Of a stretch of 64,000 nucleotides of DNA, positions 46,472 through 57,649 are shown piece after piece. The DNA is taken from NCBI RefSeq assembly GCF_050003625.1, contig NC_134398.1, positions 83,267,983 through 83,331,982 on the forward strand, read 5' to 3'. The translations under genes and the position numbers were made by a program. Position 1 is the first letter of the stretch; each line of letters begins with the position of its first letter. The notes under the pieces are model-generated. The model did no database searches. It was given only the letters and a program-made list of their open reading frames with translations, and was not told the DNA's origin. The stretch comes from Haematobia irritans. Its lineage: Eukaryota > Arthropoda > Insecta > Diptera > Muscidae.

Positions 46472-48560
46472 TCAGTGGTAAACTATGCAGCGCCAGTGTG
46501 GACACCTCAAACGAGCGATACGCAGTGGAATAACATACAGACCTGTCAGAACGCTGCCCTTAGAACCGCAACCTGGATCACCTTTATGCGGAGACCAAGA
46601 TCATCCCAGTGCGTCGACACAACTACATGTTGTCATAGCAGTGCCTCTTGGGTTGCCATCGAAGTTGTCATCCGAATCACTATCTTGTGGATAGACAACC
46701 TCCACCCAGGAATGTAAGGGTTGACCTTCACATTCTAGAGCCCGAGATCCAGCGTTACAAAAGAGAGCCTCTAGATCAGACAGCATACCAGACGGGTCTG
46801 AACAGGATTCATGAGGATACTGTAGCTGAAGCGGTGAGAGCCTACAAGTTTAATACTGTTCTCGGAGTCCGACCGCCGCCTATAGCACCGGAGGAGAGAG
46901 ACCTCCCACGGCAGACAAGGGTAGTTTTGGCCCAACTAAGATCAGGCAAGTGCAGCCGCCTCAATTCATACTTATCAGTGATTGATAGCAGCGTAGCTGA
47001 CGTGTGTCCCATCTGTAATCAAGGGCCACATGACAATCGTCACCTTTTTGCTTGCCCAGCTAATCCTACCCGTCTCACTACCAGATCACTCTGGACACTC
47101 CCCATCAGCGTTGCCAGAATTGTTTCACCAAAAACCGCTAGATTTGCCCAAAAAAATAGCTAAAAAAAGCTAAAAAATGCTAAAAAATAGCTAGAAAAAA
47201 AGCTAAATTGTTTGTATCAAAAGTCACATTTTTGATTGAAATTTAACAAACTTAAAGGCTTTATTTCACTTACAATGCATATTATTTTCATTTTAATTCC
47301 ACTTCTGTGAGACTGTAACAATATCTAAGGCATATTAGCTCTGTTTGCGTATTCGATACATTTTGATTACTATCACAAATTTTTTACTGGAAGTCCTTCG
47401 TTTTGTGGGAGCTACCTTCCCAACACCTCTATTTTATTTACTTGTTATTTTAAAATATTAAATGATCTAAGCATGCTTTAGATTTGGTAAAAAAATGATT
47501 TGTCATTTTTTAAAATAAAATTTTAGTTTGGATTTGAAATTGTGAAAAAATTCGAAATACATTACTTTTATTTAAATTGTAGAAAATACCTATAGTTTAC
47601 ATTTCTCAGTAAAAACATTTTCCTTTTCTTCATGAGCTATCAAAGTGCTTTAAAAACGTGCTAACGCAAACTTAAATTTCCAAATTCAGACTCGACTTCA
47701 AGTAGAAATTATTGTATATATACGTTTTTAAAATAAAGTGTTGAAAAACATCTTCTATTTTTGAACGCTATTTTGGTTTGTGGTTAAGATGCAAAAACTC
47801 CTCACATTTAAAGACTATTTCATTAATTCTTCCTTCTTTCATGAAAACATACCCATTTTTAAGTTGAATCACTTAATTATAAGGACAAAACGACTTTATC
47901 GTCTTTTGGACAAGGAAAACAGTTTATATATTATAACCAAAATTCGCGTTCGTATTTTAAGGAGACGACAATATTCTACTATTTTAATTTAGTAATATCG
48001 TAATAACTTTAGAATATTATAATAACATAAAAAGGATAAACGAGTCAAATGATAATATTCCCAATAATTTACTGACAGTTTATCTAACAAATTTGTATGG
48101 TAATAGTAGATTTAAAGTTTACGATAACTTTTATGTATATAATGAAAAAACTTTACAACAAGGTGTATTTGCTACAAAAATGCCCGCATAATGGCTGGAC
48201 TCATTATTAATGTTTCACCTGAGCTTTGAAATATGTGGAAACCCTTATACTTGCAGCAAGGCTTAGATAAAAACGCCGATTTATCCATATTTCAATAGAA
48301 ACATGTCGAAAATAAAAAAAGCCAAAAATAGCTAAAAGGGTCATGAAAAAAAGCCAGAAAAAAAGCTAAAAGCTAAATGCATTTTTTTCCCGCTAAACGT
48401 CTTCAAAAAAAGCCAAATCTAGCGGGAAAAAAGCTAAATTGGCAACGCTGCTCCCCATCCTTGTCGCAGAGTTCCTTGATCTGGCTACCAGCTGAACTAC
48501 ACAAGCATAGAACAAAATGGATGAAACTACATTAAAAACTGTTACAACAACAACATTTTT
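46472..48560 (+). pseudogene. Second LINE ORF2 fragment, split by a hAT
   Basis: Plus strand: VNYAAPVWTPQTSDTQW, a frameshift near 46590, then LLGCHRSCHPNHYL, LDQTAYQTGLNRIHEDTVAEA, RVVLAQLRSGKCSRLNSYLS and the Cys/His end VCPICNQGPHDNRHLFACPANP, SLWTLP. The hAT at 47106-48450 interrupts, after which ILVAEFLDLATS and TGA finish the protein near 48498. A short 3' UTR ends with ACAACAACA repeats. 5'-truncated, a jockey-like LINE. Confidence 0.85.
47106..48450. mobile_element. hAT element with perfect 8-bp duplication
   Basis: Ends CAGCGTTGCCAGAATTG and AGCTAAATTGGCAACGCTG; duplications CTCCCCAT at 47098-47105 and 48451-48458. The sub-terminal regions are both full of AGCTAAAAAATGCTAAAA-like repeats in inverse orientation. 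1,345 bp, no transposase: the only ORFs are short and AT-rich. Its removal restores the LINE reading frame, so it is younger than the LINE. Confidence 0.94.
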
Positions 48561-48786
48561 CCAAATGCATCTACTAACTCCACATAATAAAAACCATTGC
48601 CACACATCAAACCACCCTATGAAAAACAAGTACCTACTGTATTATCCGCTTGACCACATTGTAAGTCAATATTTGATAGGGAATTTGTGGTCATAACTGA
48701 CAAACCAGTTAACTATGGACATAGATCTAAATTGTAACCGATTAAAATACAATTTTGCACACATAATAAATGTATGAGTGCTATAT

Positions 48787-48830
48787 GTAGGTTAGGTTAA
48801 AGTGGCAGCACTTAGACTATTCAGTCCATT
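48787..48830 (-). mobile_element. Solo LINE/SINE 3' tail, split by a TIR element
   Basis: GTAGGTTAGGTTAAAGTGGC ... ACTTAGACTATTCAGTCCATT is the inverse of the LINE 3' end with about 17 bp lost in the middle. After the 1.4-kb element at 48831-50257 the text continues GTTATATAC, close to the expected GTGATACCAC. Confidence 0.8.
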
Positions 48831-50257
48831 CCCAATAAACACAGGATGAGCGTTTTTCAAATGCAACAAGTTTTCGGTTTGAGGGTAAATGTAATTTTCA
48901 ATATAAATTCAACTTGACTTAAAACAGCTCATCTTCAATACATCTTCAAATTGGTTGTAAATTACATTCAATTTGCCAAAATGTTGACGAAATCATTGAA
49001 AAGGTGTTGAAGATAATATGAGAAAACTTTGACAAAACACCACTACCCTAAAAATGCAACGCAAAAACCATGTGGTTTTTAATACTTCTTTGTGCAACGA
49101 AGTTCGTGGTCAAGTGGAAGAAATAAAAAAAAATGGAAAATTTTAGACAAATTTGCTGCAAATAGTTTATAATAATAGGTAAGTGAAAAAAAAAATTAAA
49201 TAAAATTTTAAGGAAGTCACTAAATGTATATATATCTCTTTGCCGAAAACTAAAATTATGGATTCTACGTTTTTGAAAACATTAAAAAGCTGATCGATGA
49301 AAAAATGTTGGACAATTAAGTGGAACTGTTTCAAGTAGTTTATAATAATTGATAAGTCAATATGAAAAATTAAATCAACATTTTTGAGAAGTCACTAAAT
49401 TTAAATATTTTTGCAGAAAACTAAAATCTTTGGTGCTACATTCTTGCAAACATTATGAAGCTGGCCGATGAAAAATGAATGGCTTATCAGAAAAAGTTTC
49501 CAGAAAGATTTCAAAGTGCAACCAATTAAAATTGTTAAAAACTTGATATTATTCCATATCATTAACTTCTGGATGAAAATGTGCATCACATCGTCAGTTT
49601 AATTTACATCCTATTGTCAGCTTAAAATGGATATTATGTGAATTCCTTCTGCTGGAAATCTATGCTAACACGCGGTCCATCACGTTCCTAATTTCAAATT
49701 GCCCGCATATTAATTTCAATGCAGTTTTATGACATAAGCAGGAAGGAAATCGAATTATCAATGCAAAAGTGTTTACAAATAATGTTTAAGATATTTAAAG
49801 TTTTGTTGTTTTGTTCTTATTTGTTTATATGTTTAATAAGATATTTATTTTTCAATTAGTATTGTAGTGTAGTGTATTATTATATATATTAATTTGACGA
49901 AAATGAATAAATTATACAAAATTCATAGAATTTTGGCTTTGACTTTCAATTAGAAGTGGCGATAACATTTATACAAATTTTGGTCGAAAAGTGTTTGCAA
50001 CAATGTTAATTTTTAATTTGACTCGCATCGAAAATTGTTTGAGAAATTGTTGAGTAGCGATGCATTTCAATTTGAGGAGAACACTTGAGAAATTATTGCT
50101 ATTGTATCGAATTTTACTGTTGAGGGTAATGTCTGTTTTTTTGTTGAGAACGCGATTTTCTCAACAATTTCTCAACTTGAATATTACCCTAATCCTTTCA
50201 AAAATGTTTGAAAAATTGTTGAAATCTAGCATTTTTCAAACGTTTGTGTTTATTGGG
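48831..50257. mobile_element. TIR element family G, CCCAATAAACACA ends
   Basis: Ends CCCAATAAACACAGGATGAG and its inverse TTTGTGTTTATTGGG, 1,427 bp. A TT may be duplicated (48829-48830 and 50258-50259). Sub-terminal TTTTTCAAATGCAACAAGTT pairs loosely with GAAAAATTGTTGAAAT near 50210. AT-rich, no transposase. Confidence 0.75.
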
Positions 50258-50265
50258 TTGTTATA

Positions 50266-50335
50266 TACAGCGCACTCGCGGTAACGTTAACACCGCATAA
50301 CGTGAACTCGCTTTTTCATACACTAACTACTCCGT
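50266..50335. mobile_element. Fragment of a TIR family with CAGTGCACTCGCGGTAACG ends
   Basis: ACAGCGCACTCGCGGTAACG followed by GCATAACGTGAACTCGC. A second terminus TACAGTGCACTCGCGGTAAC is at 52610 inside the foldback. The style (TA + CAGTG, CG-rich) fits pogo-like ends. No opposite end found in the window. Confidence 0.5.
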
Positions 50336-50826
50336 AAAGGTGGGTATTAAGTTCGAGTTTAGCCGCTAAAGGTGAGTATTAAGTTCGAGTTTAGTCGCTA
50401 AAATCGTCATTTTTTCACTAAAATGAAAACTAATTAAGTAAAAAAAGGCATAAAATTATACATATTTGTTGCAGATTTCATTATAACTTGATGGAGAATA
50501 GCCCAAAGCAAATTTTCACAAAGTTTGTATTCCATAAAATGGATTATTAAAGAAAAGTAATCGTGAAAAAATGACGATTTTAGCTGCTAAACTCGAACTT
50601 AATACCCACCATAAACTCCAACTTAATACCCACCTTAAAATCGTCATTTTTTCACGATTACTTTTCTTTAATAATCCATTTTGAGGAATAAAAACTTTGT
50701 AAAAATTTGCTTTGGGATATTCCCAAGTTATAATAAAATTTGCAACAAATGTGTACAATTTTATGCCTTTTCTTACTGATTTAGTTTTCACTTTAGCGGC
50801 TAAACTCGAACTTAATACTCACCTTA
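50336..50826. mobile_element. Two short MITEs head to head, forming a palindrome
   Basis: AAGGTGGGTATTAAGTTCGA (50336) and its inverse at 50600-50620 bound one ~270-bp copy; a second copy in inverse orientation runs to CTCGAACTTAATACTCACCTT at 50826. Shared core TCGTCATTTTTTCACGATTA and TTTAATAATCCATTTT pairs across the centre at about 50610-50635. Confidence 0.8.
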
Positions 50827-50856
50827 ACGCTGAAAAACATGAAATTTGACGTTTAA

Positions 50857-51372
50857 CCCTTTCACTACCGAAATAAAACTAATGATAAAAACTTTTATTT
50901 TTCTTCTGTTTTTACTTATACTAACATCGTTTAGAACAAAAATTGTCATTTTGAAAACCTACCTCAAATACTTCAAGAGCTATATGAGCTTGTTCTGAAA
51001 ACTTGATTCTTGAATTGTGACCAAATAGCCTTACGAAAATAAGCGCTATTTGGCCTATAATATCTTTCATAGTGTGAGAAAAAATAAAAAAAGAACATGT
51101 AAAAGTATCACCTATAGTTTTTGTATAAATGCCCATTTACTAGAAACATACAGTACAAAAATTGTCTCAAATTTTCGTATTTTTCGTTTATTGTTAAAGA
51201 AGTTTATAAAAATGTATTTTAGACCTCACCCATGTGGACAATATTTATAGCTTAATTAGATTAAAGCCTCTACTTTAAAATAACATCGAGAAATAAATCG
51301 AAACTAAGTGGGAAAACAGAATTTGGTGCCTTTTTTGAATGTCCTTCTATGTGGACATCGGTAGTGAAAGGG
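50857..51372. mobile_element. piggyBac-like MITE, TTAA target
   Basis: Ends CCCTTTCACTACCGA and TCGGTAGTGAAAGGG, perfect 15-bp inverted repeats, flanked by TTAA at 50853-50856 and 51373-51376. 516 bp. TTAA plus a CCC start is the signature of piggyBac-type elements. No coding capacity. Confidence 0.93.
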
Positions 51373-51500
51373 TTAAAGCAGATTCACAATGCCAAGTACA
51401 ATTTCGAATACACATACGGATTTTTTTAATGATATAGATTGGCTCTTTTCCGTGAATTTTAATTGTTAATTGAAATTGCTTATTTTTTTAGGATCATCAT

Positions 51501-53331
51501 CACCCTTATTCCTGAAGTCGCCCTCGCTCTCGCCGCCGCTTTTTGTCGTCTGTCGCTTTTGAGTCGTCTCGTCATTCATTTGTTATTCCTGCGAAGTGGC
51601 GACGACGACGATTACTTTTTGTACCAATTACAATACTCGGTAATAAAAGGCCGATATCACTAGAAAACAATCAGCCGATGTGCAAAAAAAGAATTTTAAT
51701 TTTTTCGCTTTAAAAAATTTTTATTTCTGACGCAATTCTAAGTCGGAAAATCAAGAAAAAATACTTAATTTGACGCGGAAAAAATGTGGATATATATTCG
51801 AGGACAGTTAAAGCTTCCAAAACTACAAAAATGGCGACGACGCTGAGATCAATGGCACAAGGATCATCGTGAAGGAAAACAATCAGCTGATGTGCAAAAC
51901 TGAATTTAATTTTATTTGCGTTTAAAATGCTGTTTGTTTGTAATCCAATGTGGACTTGGAAAATCAAAATAAATGATAAATTTGACTCGGGAAATGATTT
52001 AGATATCTACATTATGGCAATAACAACATCCGGCATGTATAATTGGAACGACGTTGACATTATGTGTCCAAGGATCATTCAAAGTTCGATACAATTGTTA
52101 CCTAAGTTTGGTGCTAAATAAAATACATTGGCCTTGAAGGATTTCTATTAAAAATAAATGGAATTGAAAATCAACACGTTTACTTTAATTGTACAGTGTT
52201 CTTTTCTATGATTTGAATGTGATGACCATAACTGCTATATATACTGATTTTTCCCATTTTTTTGTAATTGTTGAAGATTAGTCACTTTACCTCTTACCAA
52301 TTTCCATTTTTTACATTTATTTTTCAATTGTTCGATTAATAAAGTCTAAAAAACTTCTTCAAAAATTAAACACTAAACTCGTCGGTGGTAAATTTAAAGG
52401 CGACAAAAAGCGACACCAGGAATACCGATTTTCTTCGATAGCAGAATATATCGACGAACGGAATACAAATTAGTGGCGACTCACGAAAAGCGACGGCGAC
52501 TTCAGGTATAAGGGTGATTTTGTATTTCAAATTGGCAATAACGTTTAATGTTATTCGAACCAGGGACGAAGTCTATTCTCTACGCTGGGAATTGATTTAT
52601 GTTTACATATACAGTGCACTCGCGGTAACGTGAACAAATTAAAACCAAGCGAGTTCACGTTAGCGATTTATTCCAGCTTCCACTCTTTGAGGAACTCATG
52701 TTCTGAGCTGACCACGATCACAAATCTATTGATATAAAAATGCGCTATTTATACCAAATTGATATGTATCATATAAAAGAAAACTGCACAATTAAAGTAA
52801 ACGTGTTGATTTTTCCATTCATTTTCAATAGAAACCCTTCAAGGCCAATGTATTTTATTTAGCACCAAACTTATAATGTAAATCATCTCCCGAGTCAAAT
52901 TTATCATTTATTATTTTTAAAAGCAAATAATTAAAATTCAGTTTTGCACATCAGCTGATTGTTTTCTTTCACGATGATCCTTGTGCAATTGATCTCAGCG
53001 TCGTCGCCATTTTTATAGTTTTGGAAGGTTTTTCTGTCCTTGAATATATATCCATATTTTTCCAGCGTCAAATCAAATATTTTTTCTTGAATTGCGTAAG
53101 AAATAAAAATATTTTAAAACGGAAAAATTAAAATACATTTTTTGCACATCAGCTGATTGTTTTCTAGTGATATCGGCCTTTTTTTACAGAGTATTGTAAT
53201 TGGTGCAAAAAGTAATCGTCGTCTCGCCGTCGCCACTTCACAGGAATACCAAATGAATGACGAGACGACTTAAAAGCGACAGAAGACAAAAAGCGACAGC
53301 GAGAGGGAGAGCGACTTCAGGAATAAGGGTG
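51501..53331. mobile_element. Foldback element, 1.83 kb
   Basis: Ends CACCCTTATTCCTGAAGTCG and CGACTTCAGGAATAAGGGTG. Arms pair over roughly 700 bp: 51640-51670 with 53150-53180 and 51860-52195 with 52775-53000. The loop, about 52200-52770, contains an additional GCGACTTCAGGTATAAGGGTG terminus (52497-52517) and the CAGTGCACTCGCGG terminus, so the centre is itself composite. GCGAC-rich ends are repeated several times. Confidence 0.85.
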
Positions 53332-53529
53332 AATATATAGAACAATCTCCGCGACTACGTTATTTACATTTCCATCCAAAATTCTTCGATTTGTATTTAA
53401 TAGAATCACTCATACCTACGCAGCACAATCAAAATTACACAAATTTTCATTGATTTTCGTACATTTTACATGTTGGAATAGAAACATTTTGATACATTAC
53501 GTTTAACTTTTTGTATTATCATGCTAACT

Positions 53530-53709
53530 AAAATCATTTGTAAGTGAAAAGACGTTGGCGGCTGTCGAGAGAGTAGAGTGAACATCCCAAGTCATACCAC
53601 CAGTCCATTTTCGCTTAATCACCAATAGAGGTTTTAGGGGATAATTTTCTTCGTCAGGACATTCTTTTTCTCCCTTGTCCTTTTCGAAGAATTTAAGGTG
53701 GTGAGTTTA
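53530..53709 (-). other. Unidentified open stretch in the CYLD intron, possibly coding
   Basis: Minus strand, between in-frame TAA codons, reads about 58 codons including LKFFEKDKGEKECPDEENYP, LKPLLVIKRKWTGGMTWDVH and STLSTAAN. The composition is protein-like, unlike the AT-rich chance ORFs nearby. It begins about 37 bp after the donor of the penultimate CYLD exon. I do not recognise the protein. It could be an alternative exon, a retrocopy fragment of another gene, or chance. Confidence 0.35.
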
Positions 53710-53745
53710 ACGAAGACCTATTTCTTTCTTGGTATTCTTACTTAC

Positions 53746-53942
53746 CTTTTCTATCAGCCATGGAATCAAAAAAACACCAAGGAGCATCGGGACCGGAACC
53801 AGCCTTGACAAATGTTACATAATGGGATGTTTCAATGCAAACCACTGCAAAAAGTTCCATATAAAGACGTGGAACTGTCATGTGGTTTGCCATCACCTTA
53901 AAATCTTGAGGCACTGAAAGCTCACGATACTTATGGTTAGAT
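53746..53942 (-). CDS. CYLD: CYLD deubiquitinase, penultimate exon with catalytic His and Asp
   Basis: Acceptor ATTTCTAG ends at 53943; one base completes an Arg codon, then SNHKYRELSVPQDFK, MELFAVVCIETSHYVTFVKAG and WCFFDSMADRK. His in ETSHYV and Asp in FFDSMAD are the base-pair partners of the USP catalytic Cys, whose exon is not in this window. It ends at 53746 with donor G/GTAAGTAAG (phase 1), which fits the two-base start of the last exon 8.9 kb away. Length and sequence agree closely with the family; nothing is broken. Confidence 0.96.
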
Positions 53943-54010
53943 CTAGAAATACATGGAGAACATTTAAGGTGCAATAGCTACGAGATGAACTAATATATAT
54001 GTATGTATAC

Positions 54011-54152
54011 CTTTTCACATGCATATGCACCGTTTCTAAGCACTTTGGACAAAATGATGTAGATTCAAGGCCTACACCACTTTGTAAGACACCGAAGCAG
54101 TCACGGCATTCGAACTCTGCTAATTTTCCACACACTGAGCACTGTCGGGGGG
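54011..54152 (-). CDS. CYLD: CYLD deubiquitinase, exon with B-box-type zinc module
   Basis: Acceptor TTTTTATTTTAG ends at 54153; two bases finish a codon, then PRQCSVCGKLAEFECRDC, a linker GVLQSGVGLEST and FCPKCLETVHMHVK. The C-x2-C, C-x2-C, C-x2-C and H-x-H ligands form the B-box inserted in the USP domain of CYLD, a feature that separates it from other deubiquitinases. Donor AAAAG/GTATAC at 54010-54005. The intron to the next exon is only 68 bp (53943-54010), the ancestral-looking size against the 8.9-kb one. Confidence 0.94.
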
Positions 54153-54361
54153 CTAAAATAAAAAAATACTTATTTATTAATTTTTGAAAATAATTGAGTT
54201 ACTACTAATCTAATCTAAATACTAATCTTTGAAATGTTCGTCCCTCTGTCAAAGTTTAGGCCCTTAAAGTAAGGAAAATTTCCTTTAATATAAAGAATCA
54301 AATGATTTAATGGAATAATTTTTTAATTAGCTGTGATATTGATTAAACATAAAAAAACTTC

Positions 54362-56635
54362 AATAGTTGCAGCCCGATTAAGTTTCAGGCTCACTTCGAC
54401 TACTCAGTCCATTGTGATTCCACATTAACTAAAAGTACCTATTACATATGGGCACTTCTAGTTTTAACCGCTCAACCTTCTCGATTATTCTCTTCTATTG
54501 AACAAACCAGATTGTTCCAAAAAACATTAGCAGTTTTTGCAAAATCGCCTGTTATAGCAGATGTCAGGAGTGATATCTGACGTCTTGAGAACACTACCAT
54601 ATCTAGTGTGCGGTTTAAGTTTAAATGGGGCCATATTTACTTGCAATTCTCCCATCGAACATTTGCCATCATAATAACCTTCTGACGCAGTAAGAACTTG
54701 CAGGTAGCCAGAGGCATACCAACAGATTATAGTTCCCCTGGAATATGTAAGGTAGTTCCTAGCCTTGCTAACTCATCCGCTTCGCAGTTCCCCGGTATGT
54801 TCCTATGGCCAGGCATCCATATTAGGTGAATATTGTACTGCTCAGGCATCTCGTTGAGAGATTTGCGGCAGTCGATCGCCGTTTTCGAGTTAAGGAACAC
54901 AGAATCCACGGATTTTATTGCAGGTTGACTGTCTGAGTATATATTAATGCCAACATTTGTTGGAACCTCCTTACTTCTCAGCCAATTCGCCACCTCTTTT
55001 GGGTAATCGTTTCGCTATTCGAGGTTCCAGGTCTTTAGAATATACTCCGAAACCCACTTATCCATCAAGTTTGGAGCCAATAGTGTAGAAATCTATATAA
55101 CGTTTATTCCCTGGCGACTGTGTGCACCAACCTCACTATAAGGGAATAAGTTTCAAACATTTTGTCGAAAAGTGGTTTGCCAAATTTTAATCCACTACGT
55201 TTGGAACATCTGGCATTATTTTGAGGACCGAACTGTGACCGTACCTTTTTCCGACCACAGCGATAGCTCGCGCAACCAGCCGTTGTTGCAGCTGACTTTT
55301 TGGCCAAAATGTCTAAGGGCAATTGATGCAGCATGACATTAAGGGAATCTGTTCCTGTCTTACTGAATGCGCCTGAGATACACAAACAAGCCGTACCTTG
55401 AACTTTATATAAACTTGTCGGCTGCTGACTACAACACCATATAGTATTATAGGTCTAACCACTGCCGTGTATAGCCAATTTACAATTTTCGGGTTTTGTC
55501 CCCACTTTTTTCCTATTGCACTTTTACACGAGTACAAAGCTACCGTTGCTTTTATTGCCCTTTCTTCAACATTAAGCTTAATGTTTAGCTTCCTGTCCAA
55601 AATAACGCCAAAGTAATTTGCACCCTCACCAAATGGAATTTCAATACCCATAAGGATATAGGCTTAACCGTAGGAGTTTTGTGATGACCAGTTCTGTCTT
55701 CTCAGTCATCCGGAGGGCTCTCTGTATAATATCTCCGATTGTGGATGGGAATTTTCCCCTGACTGCTAGAGCTACATCGTCTGCGTATGCCACCACTTGT
55801 ATCCTTTCTTTTTCTAGGGAATCCATAAGGTTGTTTATAGCAAGATGTGATAGAACTCCTTCTTGGGGAGTGCATCTGTTCACATACCATTATATGTTTG
55901 CTTGTCCTGGTGTGGCTGAAATACGTCTCTTCATTAGAAGTTCATCTAACAGTCTAAGTATACCTGGATCAACCTTCAGAGTTGCCAGTCCATTTAATAT
56001 CGAGCTCGGATGGACGTTATTGAATGCCCCTTCGATGTCTAAAAAAGCCACGATTGTGTAATCATTGAACGATAGTGAGCTTTCAATAAAGCTGACTAGT
56101 TCATGCAATGCGGTCTCAGTATACCTGCCCTTCGAGTATGCATGCTGTCGTTTAGAGAGCAAACTGGAATCGACGCTAGATCTAAGATATATATCTATCA
56201 TCCTCTCCTGAGTCTTGAGTAGGAATGAGGATAAGCTAATTGGTCGGAAATCCTTCGCACTCGAGTGAGGGGCTTTTCCCGCTTTAGGTCACTGCTTGTA
56301 ACTCCGCCGGAGTAATTTCATCAGGTCCGGGGGATTCCAAAACTATTTAACGCCCATTTTATTCTAGATTCCAATACAATTCCCTCGAGCCGCTGTGGCA
56401 CCGCCAGAACATGGCTCAACCGTCTGATTTCCAGTAGTACCCTCAGTAGTCTGGAAGCCTTGGACGTATTTTCAATACTGCTGCAATAACCATTTCAAGA
56501 GTTATGCTGAGCCTTTCTCAGTTCTCTCTTGTATCCTTTCAGATTCTTCTTGTAAGCGTCCCAATCCTCCGAAGCTCTGGTGGACTTTGTTAAAGAGCTT
56601 CCTGCAGGATTTCCTCATATTACTTAACTCAGTAG
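54362..56635 (-). mobile_element. LINE copy L2, 5'-truncated and deleted
   Basis: Minus-strand relative of 6430-9255 of L1. RT blocks AFLDIEGAFNN, VVAYADDVAL and RNase H blocks IYSDSQPAIKS and GHRNIPGNCEADELAR survive in several frames. It has deletions near 54535, 55010 and 55870 and is cut at its 5' side near 56635. At 55240-55300 it carries the same two frameshifts as L1 near 8101 and 8131. Confidence 0.9.
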
Positions 56636-56639
56636 ACCA

Positions 56640-57611
56640 AAGAATCGTAGCACTTATTTTACTAGTGGGGGTAATCCAAATTAACTGCGTTGAAATGGGA
56701 TGTGAAACCTTGAAAACGCATCCCATTAACTAAGTAACAACCGCTTCATGTACAAGTATATAGTTACATAGATTCAGGCAACTCAAGTTGGTTAATGGCA
56801 CCGCGTGCTTTCTTCTTTCTATCCTTTGGACATTGCCACGTTCATGCGCCTCTTCCTCAGCTACTATCATAAACACGACCCTAAAGGGTTTTCACGTTTT
56901 TCGCTTTTAAATCAACAATTCAATACAATTTCAATTCAAAATTTTTATTAAAATAAAACAGTTGAAGTAAAACAGCTGACTTCGAATACTCTAAATTATT
57001 TCTCCCTTTTTATTACCTTCCCATACTGTTTAGAATAGGAGGATTTTATTCCAGGGGAAAATGAATTCCCAGGGAATATTCAGAATTGGGCTAGTTATAA
57101 TTATCAATACGTTTGAATTGTCTATGAATTTTATACATTTTCTGAATTGATATCGATAATTTTCAGAGTTGATATCAGTTAGAGTCCTGCACAAATATAT
57201 TTGGCTGGCAAATACCAAATGGTGTTTACGGCCAAAGTCAAGACATGCGAGTATAAATGAGAGTACAAATAGTATTTGTAACCGAAGAAGCTCTGAGCAA
57301 ATTAAACATAGTGTGTATTTATTTCAACAAATACTCTTACTTGCAATCTTTGCCCTGATCCCGCAAACTGAAATACTCTCTTTGCAAAAGCAAAATGCAT
57401 AAACACATTCATCGATATTGAATAAATACACAAAACAACATCAAATACTCGGGACACGAAACATAGCGACCGAGTATTCCTAGAGATTCATCTCTTTGCT
57501 TTGCTATGCTTTTGTGGTGCATTTGTTAGTCAGAGTTGCCAACTTGTAGGAAGCAAAAATAGCAACACAGTGGTATTTTTTGACTGCGTTTCGATTAATT
57601 ACGTTCATTCT
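56640..57611. other. Unassigned region
   Basis: No domain, terminal repeat or RNA gene recognised. ORFs of 60-80 codons are not protein-like. Presumably CYLD upstream intron or flank. Confidence 0.3.
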
Positions 57612-57643
57612 TATACCCTAAACCACATAGTGGTCAGGGTATT
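57612..57643. repeat. Solo terminal hairpin of DINE-like repeat B
   Basis: TATACCCTAAACCACATAGT followed by GGTCAGGGTATT. It is the inverse of the right end of repeat B at 11406-11428 (CACTATGTGGTTTAGGGTAT). Nothing else of the element is adjacent. Confidence 0.6.
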
Positions 57644-57649
57644 TTTTAT

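Larger units (their letters stand above)
44867..53745 (-). other. CYLD intron, 8.9 kb, filled with transposons
   Basis: Bounded by GTAAGT at 53745-53740 and ATGCAG at 44872-44867. Contents from left to right: unassigned DNA, P2, two truncated LINEs, a hAT, a TIR element, a paired MITE, a piggyBac-like MITE, a foldback and a short possibly coding stretch. Little unique DNA remains, mainly at 44867-45068, 45446-45590, 51373-51500 and 53332-53745. Confidence 0.9.

Noticed and set aside
56502..56726. Start of a new gene near 56700 (minus)
   Set aside because: The reading joins unrelated sequence to the truncated 5' side of LINE copy L2.
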